A stretch of DNA of 64,000 nt from Tetrapyrgos nigripes (Eukaryota > Basidiomycota > Agaricomycetes > Agaricales > Campanellaceae), in NCBI GenBank assembly GCA_013368315.1, contig JAACJM010000355.1, positions 1 through 64,000 of the forward strand, given 5' to 3'. Under the pieces are notes generated by a model. That model was given only the letters and a program-made list of their open reading frames with translations, did not search any database and was not told where the DNA came from. A program made the position numbers and the translations under genes. Below are positions 43,440 to 54,089 of this stretch, piece by piece (the stretch's first letter is position 1; every line of letters starts with the position of its first letter).

Positions 43440-44640
43440 TGGTTGAATGAATTCATTGTATTACATCCTGTAAATTTTCAGTAAGCCCTTCTGTATTACT
43501 TAATTGACATGCACTGCAAATCCATCCAACAAGTCTCTTGTAAGTCCATTGGATACACATGATGACTTACAAAATAGTCACTTTTCAGTAAAGTCATTGT
43601 AATGTCTTCTGACTTACAATTGTCTTACTGTGACTAGTCTGTCACACTGTATATTCTCCATTTAGCATGCAGGTTTTTTCCAGAGACTTACAAGATAGAC
43701 TTTTAAAACCTGCATCTTGTAATTCCCTTGTAAAATCACAAGTCTTTCTAGGGTATTACTGGGACACAGATGTCCCTCCGTAAATTCACTGTAAATATGA
43801 GCAGTCTTACCCAAGACTTTCAAGTTCTACCTTCTGGTAAGTCCACTGTAAATTTTACTTGGTTTACAAATTGTCTTACTGTGACATTATCTCACACTGA
43901 AATACCCTGGTATTTCAATTCTGTTTTTCAAGAAGACATACTGTCGCAAAAAAGTCACCTTGTAATTCCACTGTATGCTCTTCAATGCTATACTGTGACA
44001 AAGCCTCACACTGAAAGTCTATGGTATGTCCTTGCAGCTTACAATGGTCTTTCAGAATAGTCCTCATTTTTTGTCTATTTTGTAATACACTTGTAAGTCA
44101 AGCCAACTTACATATTGATTGGTTCCCCATAATACTCTTGTAATACTCCAGTAAGGCTGAGGATTTACCAGTGTTTGTAGCAAATCTTTCTTGTAATTCC
44201 TTCATAATACAGCTAGTCTTACAAGTGTATTACTGTGACTTGATTGTCATTTTGTAAATTTCCTGCAGATTTTGCTTCCTTGTAAGTCCTTTGTAAATCT
44301 CTCTTGCCTTACTGTTTGTCATACTGTGATTATCTGTAACACTGAAATACTCCAGTATTTCCTATGTGTCTTACTACATGACATATTGTGGCAAAAAATC
44401 ACTCTGAAATTCCTGTGTAATTCCACAGTATATCCACCAAGGGTATACAGTGACAGCAAGTCACACTGAAAGTCCATGGTATTTCTTTGTGACTTACAAT
44501 GGTCATACAAGGTTGTTCTAATTTTTTCTGTCTCTTGTAATACTAATGTATGACAAGGAGTCTTACATATTGATTGGTTTGGTGTAATACTCTTCTTAAA
44601 CCTCAGTAAAGCAGAGGATTTACAAGTCTTTGCACCCAGT
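43440..44640. repeat. Degenerate ~450-bp tandem duplication, rich in TTGTAAGTC/GTAATAC words
   Basis: Blocks at about 43,880-44,180 and 44,330-44,630 correspond with offsets near 447-456: tcacactgaaatac, tcacactgaaagtc, acttacaatggtc, catattgattggtt and gaggattta occur in the same order in both. The left part (43,440-43,880) uses the same short words without a clear unit. No coding sense found. Confidence 0.65.
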
Positions 44641-45240
44641 GTCCTCAATTATGTTACGAGAGGAGGATGATGACGATGTTTGAGCCACTATCACAGGTGG
44701 CAAACTAGAAGACAATGATGGCAATAAGGCTGAAGTGGAGGTATCGGCTGTCCTAACAGCATGAGGAGGGAAGTTTTGAGGAGTATTTTGGGACGTAGAT
44801 GGTTGCGGAGTGTTGTTTGGCAACGTCAGACACTTGTTGCTCATATGACCAGGTTGTCTACATGCAAAGCATCTCCTATTTTACGAAGTTGGTCCCTTTC
44901 TTTGGGCGTCAGCTTGGCTAAAGGAGTAAAGGACGATTGAGCACCTGGTGCCATGAGCGCATTAATGCTAGTTACTGTTTCTCCCTGAGACAGAACTGGA
45001 CTCATCCTCATTCAACCATTCCAAATGAAGGTCCATCACTCTAACCTTGTATTCATCAAAATCCTTCCACTTGGCCACGTCAGCTCTACTCATTTCTGAA
45101 GTTTCTCAGGTAGACCTTCTTTATAATAATCTAAAAGGGCCATTTCTCTGTAGTCTGATTCTTCTCTGTATGTATCAAAGATACTATTGTAACTACTAAT
45201 GTCCATTCCCTTCATCCTAGCATTCTTGATTCTGGTCCTC
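44620..45240 (-). pseudogene. LTR-retrotransposon gag fragment with CCHC zinc knuckle
   Basis: The minus strand reads YNSIFDTYREESDYREMALL, then DYYKEGLPEKLQK and, in another frame, WKDFDEYKVRVMDLHLEWLN. LAKLTPKERDQLR follows, then, after a shift, RCFACRQPGHMSNKC: C-x2-C-x4-H-x4-C, the nucleocapsid zinc knuckle. A Ser/Thr/Pro-rich tail follows (LPSLSSSLPPVIVAQTSSSS). The order is that of the gag C-terminal half of Ty3-type elements. At least two frameshifts; no protease or reverse transcriptase adjacent. It abuts satellite array B. Confidence 0.75.
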
Positions 45241-45255
45241 ACCACCTCGTCTGAA

Positions 45256-46160
45256 GCAAGTCGTCTGCCTCGTCTGCCTCGTCTGCCTCATCTGCTCTGT
45301 CTGCCTCGTCTGCCTCGTCTGCTCCGTCTGCCTCGTCTGCTCCGTCTGCCTCGTCTGCCTCGTCTGCCTCGTCTGCTCCGTCTGCCTCGTCTGCCTCGTC
45401 TGCTCCGTCTGCCTTGTCTGCCTTGTCTGCCTTGTCTGCCTTGTCTGCTCCGTCTGCCTTGTCTGCCTCGTCTGCTCTGTCTGCCTCATCTGCCTCGTCT
45501 GCTCCGTCTGCCTCATCTGCTCCATCTGCCTCGTCTGCTCCATCTGCCTCATCTGCTCTGTCTGCTTCGTCTTCTTCGTCTGCCTCGTCTGCCCTGTCTG
45601 CCTATTCTGCTCCGTCTGCCTCATCTGCCTCATCTGCCTCGTCTGCACCGTCTGCCCCGTCTGCCTTGTCTGCCTTGTCTGCCTCGTCTGCTCCATCTGC
45701 CTTGTCTGCCCCGTCTGCCTTGTCTGCCTTGTCTGCCTCGTCTGCTCCGTCTGCCTCGTCTGCCTCGTCTGCTCCGTCTGCCTCGTCTGCCTCGTCTGCT
45801 CCGTCTGCCTCGTCTGCCTCGTCTGCTCCGTCTGCCTCGTCTGCCTCGTCTGCTCCGTCTGCCTCGTCTGCCTCGTCTGCTCCGTCTGCCTCGTCTGCCT
45901 CGTCTGCTCCGTCTGCCTCGTCTGCCTCGTCTGCTCCGTCTGCCTCGTCTGCCTCGTCTGCTCCGTCTGCCTCGTCTGCCTCGTCTGCTCCGTCTGCCTT
46001 GTCTGCCTTGTCTGCCTTGTCTGCTCCGTCTGCCTCGTCTGCCTTGTCTGCTCCGTCTGCCTCGTCTGCCTCGTCTGCTCTGTCTGCCTCATCTGCCTCG
46101 TCTGCTCCGTCTGCCTCGTCTGCTCCGTCTGCCTCGTCTGCTCCATCTGCCTCATCTGCT
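45256..46160 (-). repeat. 9-bp satellite array B with a 27-bp higher-order unit
   Basis: About 100 copies of CTGCCTCGT and variants (complement of array A). From about 45,737 to 45,998 three monomers are locked into a regular 27-bp unit (ctgcctcgtctgctccgt plus ctgcctcgt), about nine to ten times with almost no variation, which suggests recent expansion. Long open frames ([27 protein letters not shown]) are a by-product of the period. Confidence 0.95.
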
Positions 46161-46582
46161 GTAATGGAACAATGTAAGTATCTTGTATTCTGTTTCTTTG
46201 AGTTTGCTACGTCTCAATTTACCGTACTTGCAATGTAATTGATGCTTCGGGCATGCCTCGGGCATCCGTTTTCTCTTTCTTTCTTTCCTTTTCTACAACA
46301 TTCTGATGAAAGTTCCGTCTATTCTAGATAGTTCTAATGACTCACTAATTACATATATAAGTATCTTGGTATGTACTCTTGTAATAACTTTATCCTACCT
46401 CGCAATACACATCTGTATTTGAACCTTACATCTTGACTGATTGTAAGTCGGCATGCTCACCAAGTGCTCAAGAACCTGGTATTTCACGGTAACGCGAAAG
46501 CTTGCCTTGATTCAGTACCTTTCTCACTACTAAATCATCTTAGAGTCTCCTGAACCCGAACCAAATCAGCGGTTCTTTTACA
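46161..46582. other. Unique sequence between satellite arrays B and C
   Basis: About 420 bp of non-satellite sequence with tctttctttctttccttttc near 46,274 and no recognisable gene. Confidence 0.4.
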
Positions 46583-46819
46583 TCTGCTCCGCCTGCCTCA
46601 TCTGCCTCCTCTGTTCCGTCTGCCTCATCTGCTCCGTCTGCCTCGTCTGCCTCGTCTGCTTCGTCTTCTTCATCTGCCTCGTCTGCCCTGTCTGCCTCTT
46701 CTGCTCCGTCTGCCTCATCTGCCTCATCTGCCTCGTCTGCACCGTCTGCCTCGTCTGCTCTGTCTGCCCCGTCTGCCTTGTCTGCCTTGTCTGCCTCGTC
46801 TGCTCCGTCTGCCTCGTCT
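46583..46819 (-). repeat. 9-bp satellite array C, touching the right-arm breakpoint
   Basis: Same unit and orientation as array B (ctgcctcgtctgctccgt). It ends in gcctcgtctcactaccc, where GTCTCAC is already the inner end of the right arm (46,816). So the palindrome junction lies inside or at the edge of satellite sequence. Confidence 0.9.
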
Positions 46820-49287
46820 CACTACCCTGGAACCATTATTATATGTGCTGGAAAGTGATGTGGAAAGTGGAAATGTAATGACCCCTTTCAATTTCCTAAA
46901 AGGTATAAAGAAACGGGACCTTTTCATTGCTTGAAAGAGAACCTGAAAGTCAACCGGATATGGAAGCTTTTAGGTTGCAGAAAGGACAAAGGATATCCTG
47001 CCTTTCTGGGTGTATAAATTATTCTATTATGCCACTGGATTTGATCCATATCCAGTCCGGGAAAGGAAACGGCCAATGATGGGGGACCTCCTCGGACAGC
47101 GATGGACCATATGAGGTGCAACCCTGGGTACGCGATGTGGTGTACAGTGTACCACTCCCTTTCAATGGGGTAACGGCAGCCAATCAGACTACCTCTGACT
47201 TCCATCGACGGGATATCAACGACCCTCTTAGACCTACCTCCGATATCAAAGTAACTATGAATGTTAAACCATCCTCTATTGCAATAGTATATACAAGCAA
47301 CTTGAAACACATATTAGAAAAAAATCCCGCCAATGATATGCTGCAAGGGCGATACATTTTGAGCTTTTCCAAGGATGCGCTCCCTGAACAGCTGAGGCAG
47401 CATTTGAACAAAGTCCCCATGCATGAATGGCAGTGATTGCCGAACCTTTAGGTTTGGCTCCTTACAAGAATGCGGGTTGGTTTCCAGACTATTCCCACGG
47501 GGTACCATATTTAGAAGGTTACTACCAAATATATCCTTTGCTCCGAGACTTGCCAGACTATTCCCATGAAACCGCATAGCCTGCCAGTGATCTTTCCGAC
47601 CTTCGCACTCCTCCGAGTCTACTTGTTCTCCTCCGCTATTTTCTCTCTCATGTTTGGCTTTCGGAAACCCAATCCCAGCCACACTTTTGCTTCATCAGTC
47701 TTTCACTGGATAGTATGGCAGCTGCTACTAATGTGTGTCTGTTGTTTCTAACCTACGTTACAGGACTTTGACTTGGGTTATATCTGTTCTGGACTGTCTG
47801 GAATTGTGTTATCTATTTAATCCTCTGTTTGCTTCTGTCAACCCCACTTTTCTTTCTTACTTAACATTAACAACATCCCTCCTCCGTCTTGAATGGACCT
47901 GAAAATTCTTATGATGCTATGAATACTGTTACTCCTACTCTTGCATCTTCTACTATCTCTCTACCTCCCTCTCATCTTGCTCTCAGCCTTTTGACACCTC
48001 TGCTGTCCCATTCTCCATGTCTTCCTCTGTTGCCAGGGTCATACAGTCTAGCTTAGAAGTGTATTCACCCTCTGACTCTGTACTCGCTATTGCTCACACC
48101 TACTGCCGGTCAAAAGAAGCCTACACATGAATTGTGCAACAACTTTCGCAACCTCCAAATTCGTTCAAGAGTGTTGTATCATCTTCCTCAACGATGGCAA
48201 CGGTGCTAGCAGTGCTGGCAGCTCCAGCAGCTCCATACCGGCTCTGAATAGTTACATCGTAGACTAGATTTGATGTATGCACTCAGAAAGCCAAAATCAT
48301 AATTGAAGTCTTTCTATTCTACAGCTCACTGAGTTCAAGATAATTTCCAGATTCTGGGGAAAAAATCATTATATCTCCCTCTCCGTGATTTGCGAACATA
48401 CACAAGATTCTATTGTCTTGGACATCTGCATCAGTCTGGGTCATGAGCCCGAGATATCAAAAGGTTCGGCCCTCGCCGCTTGCAGCCATCCCCCCAGTCA
48501 TAACAGAGTGCAGAAGAGAAGCTAAGGAAACGACGATGAGGCTCGTAATGATGCCCTGAGTGCCAGGAAGACTCACTTAAAACGATGGCGGTAACAAACC
48601 TCACATAAGTACGGGGTGGGCAGCAACAACCAGTCCGGTTCTTCGTCGTAATAGGGTCTTTCAACACGATCTGTAGCTGTGGGTACAAGTAATGAGATTT
48701 TGAACCTGGTCAAGTACAGAATACTCACCGGTTCATCCTATGTACTGCTCCAACTCCGACCACCCTGTCCGCTTCTATCTCAAATCCGACCCTATCATTT
48801 TCCAACCTCCATCATCTGCCAACCTCTAACGGTCGTTTTCCCGTGCCAGGGAGTCGTGCACGCCGGAGCTATAAAAGGACTACGAGGGGACATTCGAAGT
48901 GAGTGATGGATAAGACACCGTTGGGATTGACGCTGTTGATCTGGACAATATGGACGTTGCGAAGAGTTGTTTGGACGCAAGGCATGGGACACCTGATGCA
49001 GATGGAGAGTAGGCAGCAGCGGCGATGCAGAGGATGCTGAAAAAGCGCAAAAGTCAATGAGATGAAATATGAAACTAGAAAACGGGACGTGCCTAGTTGT
49101 CTCAATGATAGGACAAACCGTAAAACTGAGCGAACTGACGACCTTGTTGTCGTCCTTAAAACAGCCCTGAACATTTTCGAAAGATTGTTTGAGGGAGAAT
49201 CGGCTTGCTATGGCTCCACACTCACTGAAGCGAGCAATTATGCCAAACCAAACTGCGACCGAAGACCAGGGAAGAGAAGAGGGAAAA
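46820..49287. other. Right-arm inner part, mirror of 35.46-36.86 kb
   Basis: Apart from the insertion at 47,437-48,494 this mirrors the left-arm inner end with the same unassigned frames (46,924-47,310 minus; 48,869-49,174 minus; 49,062-49,334 plus). No gene is resolved. Confidence 0.35.
47437..48494. mobile_element. Right-arm-specific insertion, ~1.06 kb, unclassified
   Basis: It is absent from the left arm, where gcagtgataacag is continuous (as reverse complement near 36,238-36,250). Here the two sides are separated, flanked by CAGTGA (47,431-47,436) and CAGTCA (48,495-48,500), a possible 6-bp duplication with one mismatch. The left end starts TTGCCGAACCTTTAGG, and an inverted AAAGGTTCGGC lies near the right end (48,460-48,470). 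The interior is T/C-rich with a cttacttaaca phrase at 47,857 that could be an LTR edge. No coding domain was found; class undetermined. Confidence 0.5.
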
Positions 49288-49462
49288 CTACAGCACAGGA
49301 AGCAGGAGGCTCAAGCTGGTGGGGTGTTATCTGAGTGCAGAACATAGATGGAAACGGCAGATAGTTTCAGAAAGAATGGAGAGAGCAAGGTATAAGAACT
49401 AGTTGTCATTGTGGTAATCATTGCAAAATCATTGTGATAATCAGAGTTGAAACAAGCGGTCC
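49288..49462. repeat. ~165-bp dispersed repeat (right arm copy, inverted)
   Basis: Mirror of 35,284-35,455 and third copy of 18,852-19,016. Confidence 0.75.
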
Positions 49463-49780
49463 AAGAAAAGAGTTGAGAAACTTAAAGACGATCACCTGAA
49501 CCAGCTGAGTGAACTCTTCCTTGACCCCTCCCACATTATCCTCTACACCGATGGATCCAAACGACCAGTACATGCTCTCTGGCATCGGTTGTACACAACC
49601 ATTTCACGGACGCGTCCACGACGGTGTTGGCACAAAATATTCGAGCTGCTCTGCTACCATCGACATCGTCACCTCCTCGGATCCGGGAATACCCTGTAAG
49701 ACACTGCCAAAATCAAATGATTCAAAGTTTACCTTCAGAGCCTTCATAATATCTTCCAATTCGGGCCTGCTTTCAGATGG
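49463..49780 (+). mobile_element. LINE RNase H-domain fragment (right arm)
   Basis: Mirror of 34,965-35,300, with the TDGSK motif at about 49,542-49,556 and the downstream VVHNHFTDASTTVLA in another frame. It ends where the right-specific 2.9-kb block begins. Confidence 0.65.
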
Positions 49781-51194
49781 GAGAGGTCATTATATGAGAT
49801 CCAGGTCCCCTGAGATCCCTTGCAACCATCTTATGCTCAAGTACCCTGAAGAGTGTGAGGAGCAACCGTTGTGAATTTGTGTAATTGGTCTTTCAAATAT
49901 TGAGAGGTCCTAACCTTGGCTCCGCATTTTTGGACATTATAATTAGAGCAATCCGGGTTGCCCAGCGCTGCCGTAAGCGTGACAACTTCCATACTTTCAC
50001 ACCTACTTCATTCAAGGTGAGTTTCTTTTCTCATGAATGATTTTATGGGATCCGACACTTAGGCTTTTGAGGCCCTACTACGTCTGCAATGCCTTACAAA
50101 ATGAACGGGAGTCTCTGGAACGTCAAGATATGGCTCCAGAATCTTCTTCTCAACGTCATTGTCATGGTCATTGTCGGCGTGATGTTGAAAGCTGCTGTCT
50201 CTCTCAGGAGAACGACCAGCTCTGAATCGGTGGAAGTCATTTACTAGTGCGTTCCTCCCTTTCTTTGTCTTATACTCTTTGATGACAGGTGCATATTCCT
50301 GCGATAGACACGTCTGGAAATACATGCGTATATTTACCTACACGTTACAGATGTCGAATTTTCCTTTGTCCTGCATGAGAGCGGACAAATAACTTTAGAT
50401 ATGAGGACGCGCTGGGTCACATCACGTGGCGGATGTGACTGCACGGCGTACCCATATATTTAATACTGTACATCCTTGTAAATGCTCTTCATTGAACAAG
50501 AAGCATGAATCACCCAATCCTGCTAACCAATATCTCCCCCCATGTATAGCGAGAGTGTCCTCTAGACAGCCCATGACTGGAATTAAACCATCAAATGTAG
50601 TAAACACAAAGAAGGTGCTATAATGGCAAATTGAATGAGATTTACCAACCACCGAGTCGCTGACAGGATCATGCATACAGCACGCTCTACTCAAGACTGC
50701 TCGTCTCTTTAGAAAATCAGCGACTTTCGTCTTCTTTGCATCTCAGGACTCTTTGCTCAATTCTTTGACTGATATCGGTGAAACGGATTGCAAACTGTAA
50801 CTCTCCCTCGAAGTGTTCTCTTCGAACTCCTCCAAGCTCTAAAAAGAACTCAGATGGGCAAATATCAATATCCTCCTATCGTACTCGCCTCTCGTATCAT
50901 ATACCCAGAACCCACAGTACCACATCTCTCTCGAATCTCCAATCACAACACCCTATGTCAAGCCGCTTGACACCCCAAGAACAGTTTGCAGGTAAGGTAC
51001 AGCACACTGTCTATCAATCCGTTTGTGTCTTTTAGGATCGACATCACTGTCTACGAACCAAGTCTACACGCTTTCTTCGACTTTCAAGCCATTCAAGTCG
51101 AAGTACTTCACACTCTACAAAGACTACAGGTGAGAAGCCGTGCTCTCTACTGTGCATCATCCTTTATCCCCTGCCATATCTATCACCAAGCCCC

Positions 51195-51670
51195 CACAAT
51201 AGTAGGTCTCGCTCGACTCAACGATTACATAGACCTGCAAAGCGACTCGACCTAGAGTCTGAAAAAAGATTGCAGGTAAGTCAACACTCTCTGTCCCCAC
51301 ATTAGTGCGTCTCACTCGACTCAACGATTACATAGACCTGCAAAGCGACTCGACTTAGAGTTTGCAGGTAAGTCAACACTCTGTCCCCACATTAGTGCGT
51401 CTCGCTCGACTCAACGATTACATAGACCTGTAAAGCAACTCGACCTAGAGTCTGAAAAAAGATTGTAGGTAAGTCAACACACTCTGTCCCCACATTAGTG
51501 TCTCGCTCGACTCAACGATTACATAGACCTGCAAAGCGACTCGACTTAGAGTTTGCAGGTAAGTCAACACTCTGTCCCCGCATTAGTGCGTCTCGCTCGA
51601 CTCAACAATTACATAGACCTGCAAAACCTTCAAGCGATTCGACCTACACTCTGAAAAGTGATTGCAGGTG
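51195..51670 (+). repeat. Five-unit tandem repeat with splice-site-like borders
   Basis: The phrase gattacatagacctg recurs at 51,223, 51,326, 51,416, 51,517 and 51,607 (spacings 103, 90, 101, 90). Long and short units alternate, the long ones having an extra gaaaaaagattg-like segment. Each unit ends ttgcag or ttgtag followed by gtaagtcaacac and has ccccacattag before the next block, so it looks like a small exon bordered by GT-AG signals about 30 nt apart. Confidence 0.75.
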
Positions 51671-52035
51671 AGTCAACACTTTCTGTACTCGTTTGCCCGT
51701 TTGCTTCTCGTTACGTCTCCACACTTCAGTGCTGTTTCAACCGACTAATGGTTCGATCTGGTTACAACTACTGGCTGTACGACCCCACTTCCCATGTCTG
51801 GAAATACGGAGCGACGACGAGAACCGCCAATCACCATCGTATGGAGATCAACCGGAAGTGTGGCACCAACTTCCGTGTCGTCTACAAGCGACGATCAAGT
51901 AACATTTTCGTGACTGGTATGTCTCATTTATATTTCTATCCTACATTTGCATTCATCACATTTAGCACGGCGGGCCCATTGACACCTCCGCTCTCAAAAC
52001 CTCGCGGTTGCACCAGCTCAGTGCCATGGATGTAA
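51658..52035 (+). CDS. Unknown ORF, 125 codons, directly after the tandem repeat
   Basis: The frame starts MIAGESTLSVLVCPFASRYV and reads through MVRSGYNYWLYDPTSHVWKY and MEINRKCGTNFRVVYKRRSS, which has the composition of a real protein. A GTAAGT donor at 52,032 (after CCATGGAT) and the preceding repeat's acceptors suggest it is one exon of a gene using the repeated mini-exons. No family recognised. Confidence 0.35.
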   Translation: MIAGESTLSVLVCPFASRYVSTLQCCFNRLMVRSGYNYWLYDPTSHVWKYGATTRTANHHRMEINRKCGTNFRVVYKRRSSNIFVTGMSHLYFYPTFAFITFSTAGPLTPPLSKPRGCTSSVPWM

Positions 52036-52269
52036 GTACCGATCCTTTATTCACGTCAACTACATAGATTCCAAACACTTACAGGCAGATGGAGACATCG
52101 CGAACTATGCCTCCTTGGAGTTCTGTCTCGCACCTCCTTGAATCGTGCGTTCGCCACAATCGTTCACGCCACCTTGAACTGATAAATTTGGTGAGCCCGC
52201 CCCCGATGTCCCGATGTCCCGTAATCGCATCTCACGCCACATCGAAGTGTACACCGCCTGTTTTGTATT

Positions 52270-52452
52270 GTGTAACTTGTTGTCTTCGCTTTGTGTATTA
52301 TTGTATCCCTTCTTGTCTTCGCTACTCGGTGTCTTCGTGTAATATTGTATCCCTTCTTGTCTTCGCTACTCGTTGTCTTCGCTTTCTGTAATATTGTATC
52401 CCTTCTTGTCTTCACTACTCGTTGTCTTCGCTTTCTGTAATATTGTATCCTT
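52270..52452. repeat. Tandem repeat of ~44-50 bp, four units
   Basis: attgtatccctt-type phrases occur at 52,300, 52,344, 52,392 and 52,442, with cttgtcttcgctactcg between them. Confidence 0.8.
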
Positions 52453-52691
52453 TGTTGTATACATATATACAAGCATACACGTATATCTGTACTGTCTCAC
52501 GAAACCAGAATGAACATGCTAAATCGACGCTTGAAGAGTACTATCCAATGTTCGTCTCCTTCACAGCTGTTGCTCTGGTAGTGTCCAAAGAGGCTGAACA
52601 TAGCCAATCATAAGTGTACATAATACGATACGGACTCGTATCAGTACGCGAGCGTGCTTTCGGAGCATTGGGAAGTTTGGTGACGGAAACG

Positions 52692-53159
52692 CGCTACACA
52701 GCCACATTAACGTCTTCTCCGAAACCGTCATCACTCGTCGCATCCAACAGTGCTGTACAGGTGGCCTTGGATCTTCGAGCCCTCTGATACAATGCTCAGC
52801 AATATATAAAACACCATTACCATCCTATGGTGCCTTTCAAGCGGCCTTGGATCTTCGAGCCTTCTGTTCCTGCTCACAACCCCACCGATAGGCCCTCCAG
52901 ATTTCTTCCCCTCCTTCATTTCCGATTCTTTCCTTCCACACGTTATAAGTGCATGGTGACTCATAGGTTTGCTCTTATTCATATAGTTACCTTCTCTCAT
53001 ATCTTATATCTCTACAGGTATTGTTTTCGTGATGCTGCCTTTAAACCAGCATCACTCTCGGTGTCCGCTGGTGATCTAGCGGTGTCCAGGGATTTTCAGA
53101 AGCCATCTTTTCGGATTATTTCCTATATCAAGCCCTTATAGTATCCTACGGTGCTCTTT
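52692..53159. repeat. Dispersed GATCC motif repeat (right arm) with empty Tc1 site
   Basis: Mirror of 34,480-34,927, with motif copies near 52,740, 52,830 and 53,146. The sequence cccttatagtatcctacggt (53,132-53,151) is uninterrupted, the empty equivalent of the Tc1 insertion site. Confidence 0.85.
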
Positions 53160-54080
53160 AAGAGGCCTTGGATCTTCTGGGTTCCATTCCTTTTCACCCT
53201 CTACTTCGGGAGGCTCGTTCCTATGACCAGGACAGGAGCGACGCCGCTACGCATATTTGGTATTTCACTCAGGGTTTGAAGAATAGGGAGAGGCAAGAGG
53301 TGTTACCAGCTGTGGCCCAGGTGGGTGAGAAGCGTCCGAGTAAAACTGAGTATCCGTTTGTAGGGTGCCATTTGTGCATGTACGTTTTCTTGCTTATTTC
53401 TTCTTTCGTCTTTGGCACTAAATACATATCTTTTTGAAGTTCGGACTCACCTACCTGGAAGAATCAAGAGGGCTCTGCCAGCAACATTCAGCGACACCTC
53501 AAAAAGCACCATCTCGATATTTCACAGCAGCTTGTTATCATCAAGCTCAAACACTAGGAGTCCTTCATGAAGGAACGTAGCGTTAGTGGTGCCAGCTCGA
53601 GAGCACCACAAGAACGACTACCATTCACTCTTAATGGCTTTTATGAACGCCTGGTCAGGTAGATTGTTGTGGATGACCAGGTAAGGTTTTTTGATATTGT
53701 CTATCTATGATTTTAGCACTAACTTGTTACCCTAGTCGTTGTCAGTCGTCGACTCTCCTGAACTCCATGACCTGTTGTTATATATTGGTGTCGGCCTATT
53801 GGCCTAGGGGATAGCGACATACTCCACCGCACCAAACTTGGGGGGCTCATTGTCCAGTACTTCAACATTGAATATAATGCAAGTATAATGCGATGATTGA
53901 CCACATCAAGGTATGTTTTTTGTTTTCTCAAATCTCTTTTCTACACTCATGTCCTGCTCTTGTGTCTTCCAGCACTCAGCTGGCCATATCTCGTTTACGA
54001 GTGATATTTAGTCCCGCACAACTCTGGCTCCGTCATTTTATGCTCTGAGCTGGTAGCCTTTCGCATTATTCATGGTTCCT
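53160..54080 (+). pseudogene. hAT transposase N-terminal remnant with BED-type zinc finger (right arm)
   Basis: Plus-strand exons: ATHIWYFTQGLKNRERQEVL and FVGCHLC; an intron from about 53,381 to 53,438; then TWKNQEGSASNIQRHLKKHH. LPFTLNGFYERLV and a GTAAGG...CCCTAG intron (53,681-53,735) lead to DSPELHDLLLYIG, HRTKLGGLIVQYFNIEYNAS and, after a further intron, AGHISFTSDI with a stop. BED fingers bind transposon ends; the downstream blocks are the pre-catalytic region of basidiomycete hAT transposases. A stop follows NASIMR and the catalytic core is absent, the sequence changing near 54,085 to the coiled-coil gene. Confidence 0.8.
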
Positions 54081-54089
54081 ATACGGGCA

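Larger units (their letters stand above)
49781..52691. other. Right-arm-specific 2.9-kb block
   Basis: It replaces a 37-bp sequence of the left arm (34,928-34,964). It contains two tandem repeats (listed separately) and a protein-like plus-strand frame at 51,658-52,035 (GYNYWLYDPTSHVWKYGATT). There is also a short plus-strand frame at 50,778-51,035 and a minus-strand frame at 50,059-50,325. No transposase, reverse transcriptase or terminal repeats recognised, so it may be either an insertion here or the ancestral sequence lost from the left arm. Confidence 0.5.

Noticed and set aside
45199..46238. Long open frames of 274-321 codons ([27 protein letters not shown]) in satellite array B
   Set aside because: The 9-bp unit keeps several frames open on both strands at once. 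Composition is pure satellite, with no start context or conserved domain.
51195..51670. CRISPR-like repeat-spacer structure
   Set aside because: Spacing alternates 90/102 bp, but the 'spacers' are also repeated copies and the context is a fungal arm.
49781..52691. Helitron or LINE insertion
   Set aside because: No CTRR hairpin end, RepHel motif, reverse-transcriptase motif or poly(A) end was recognisable.
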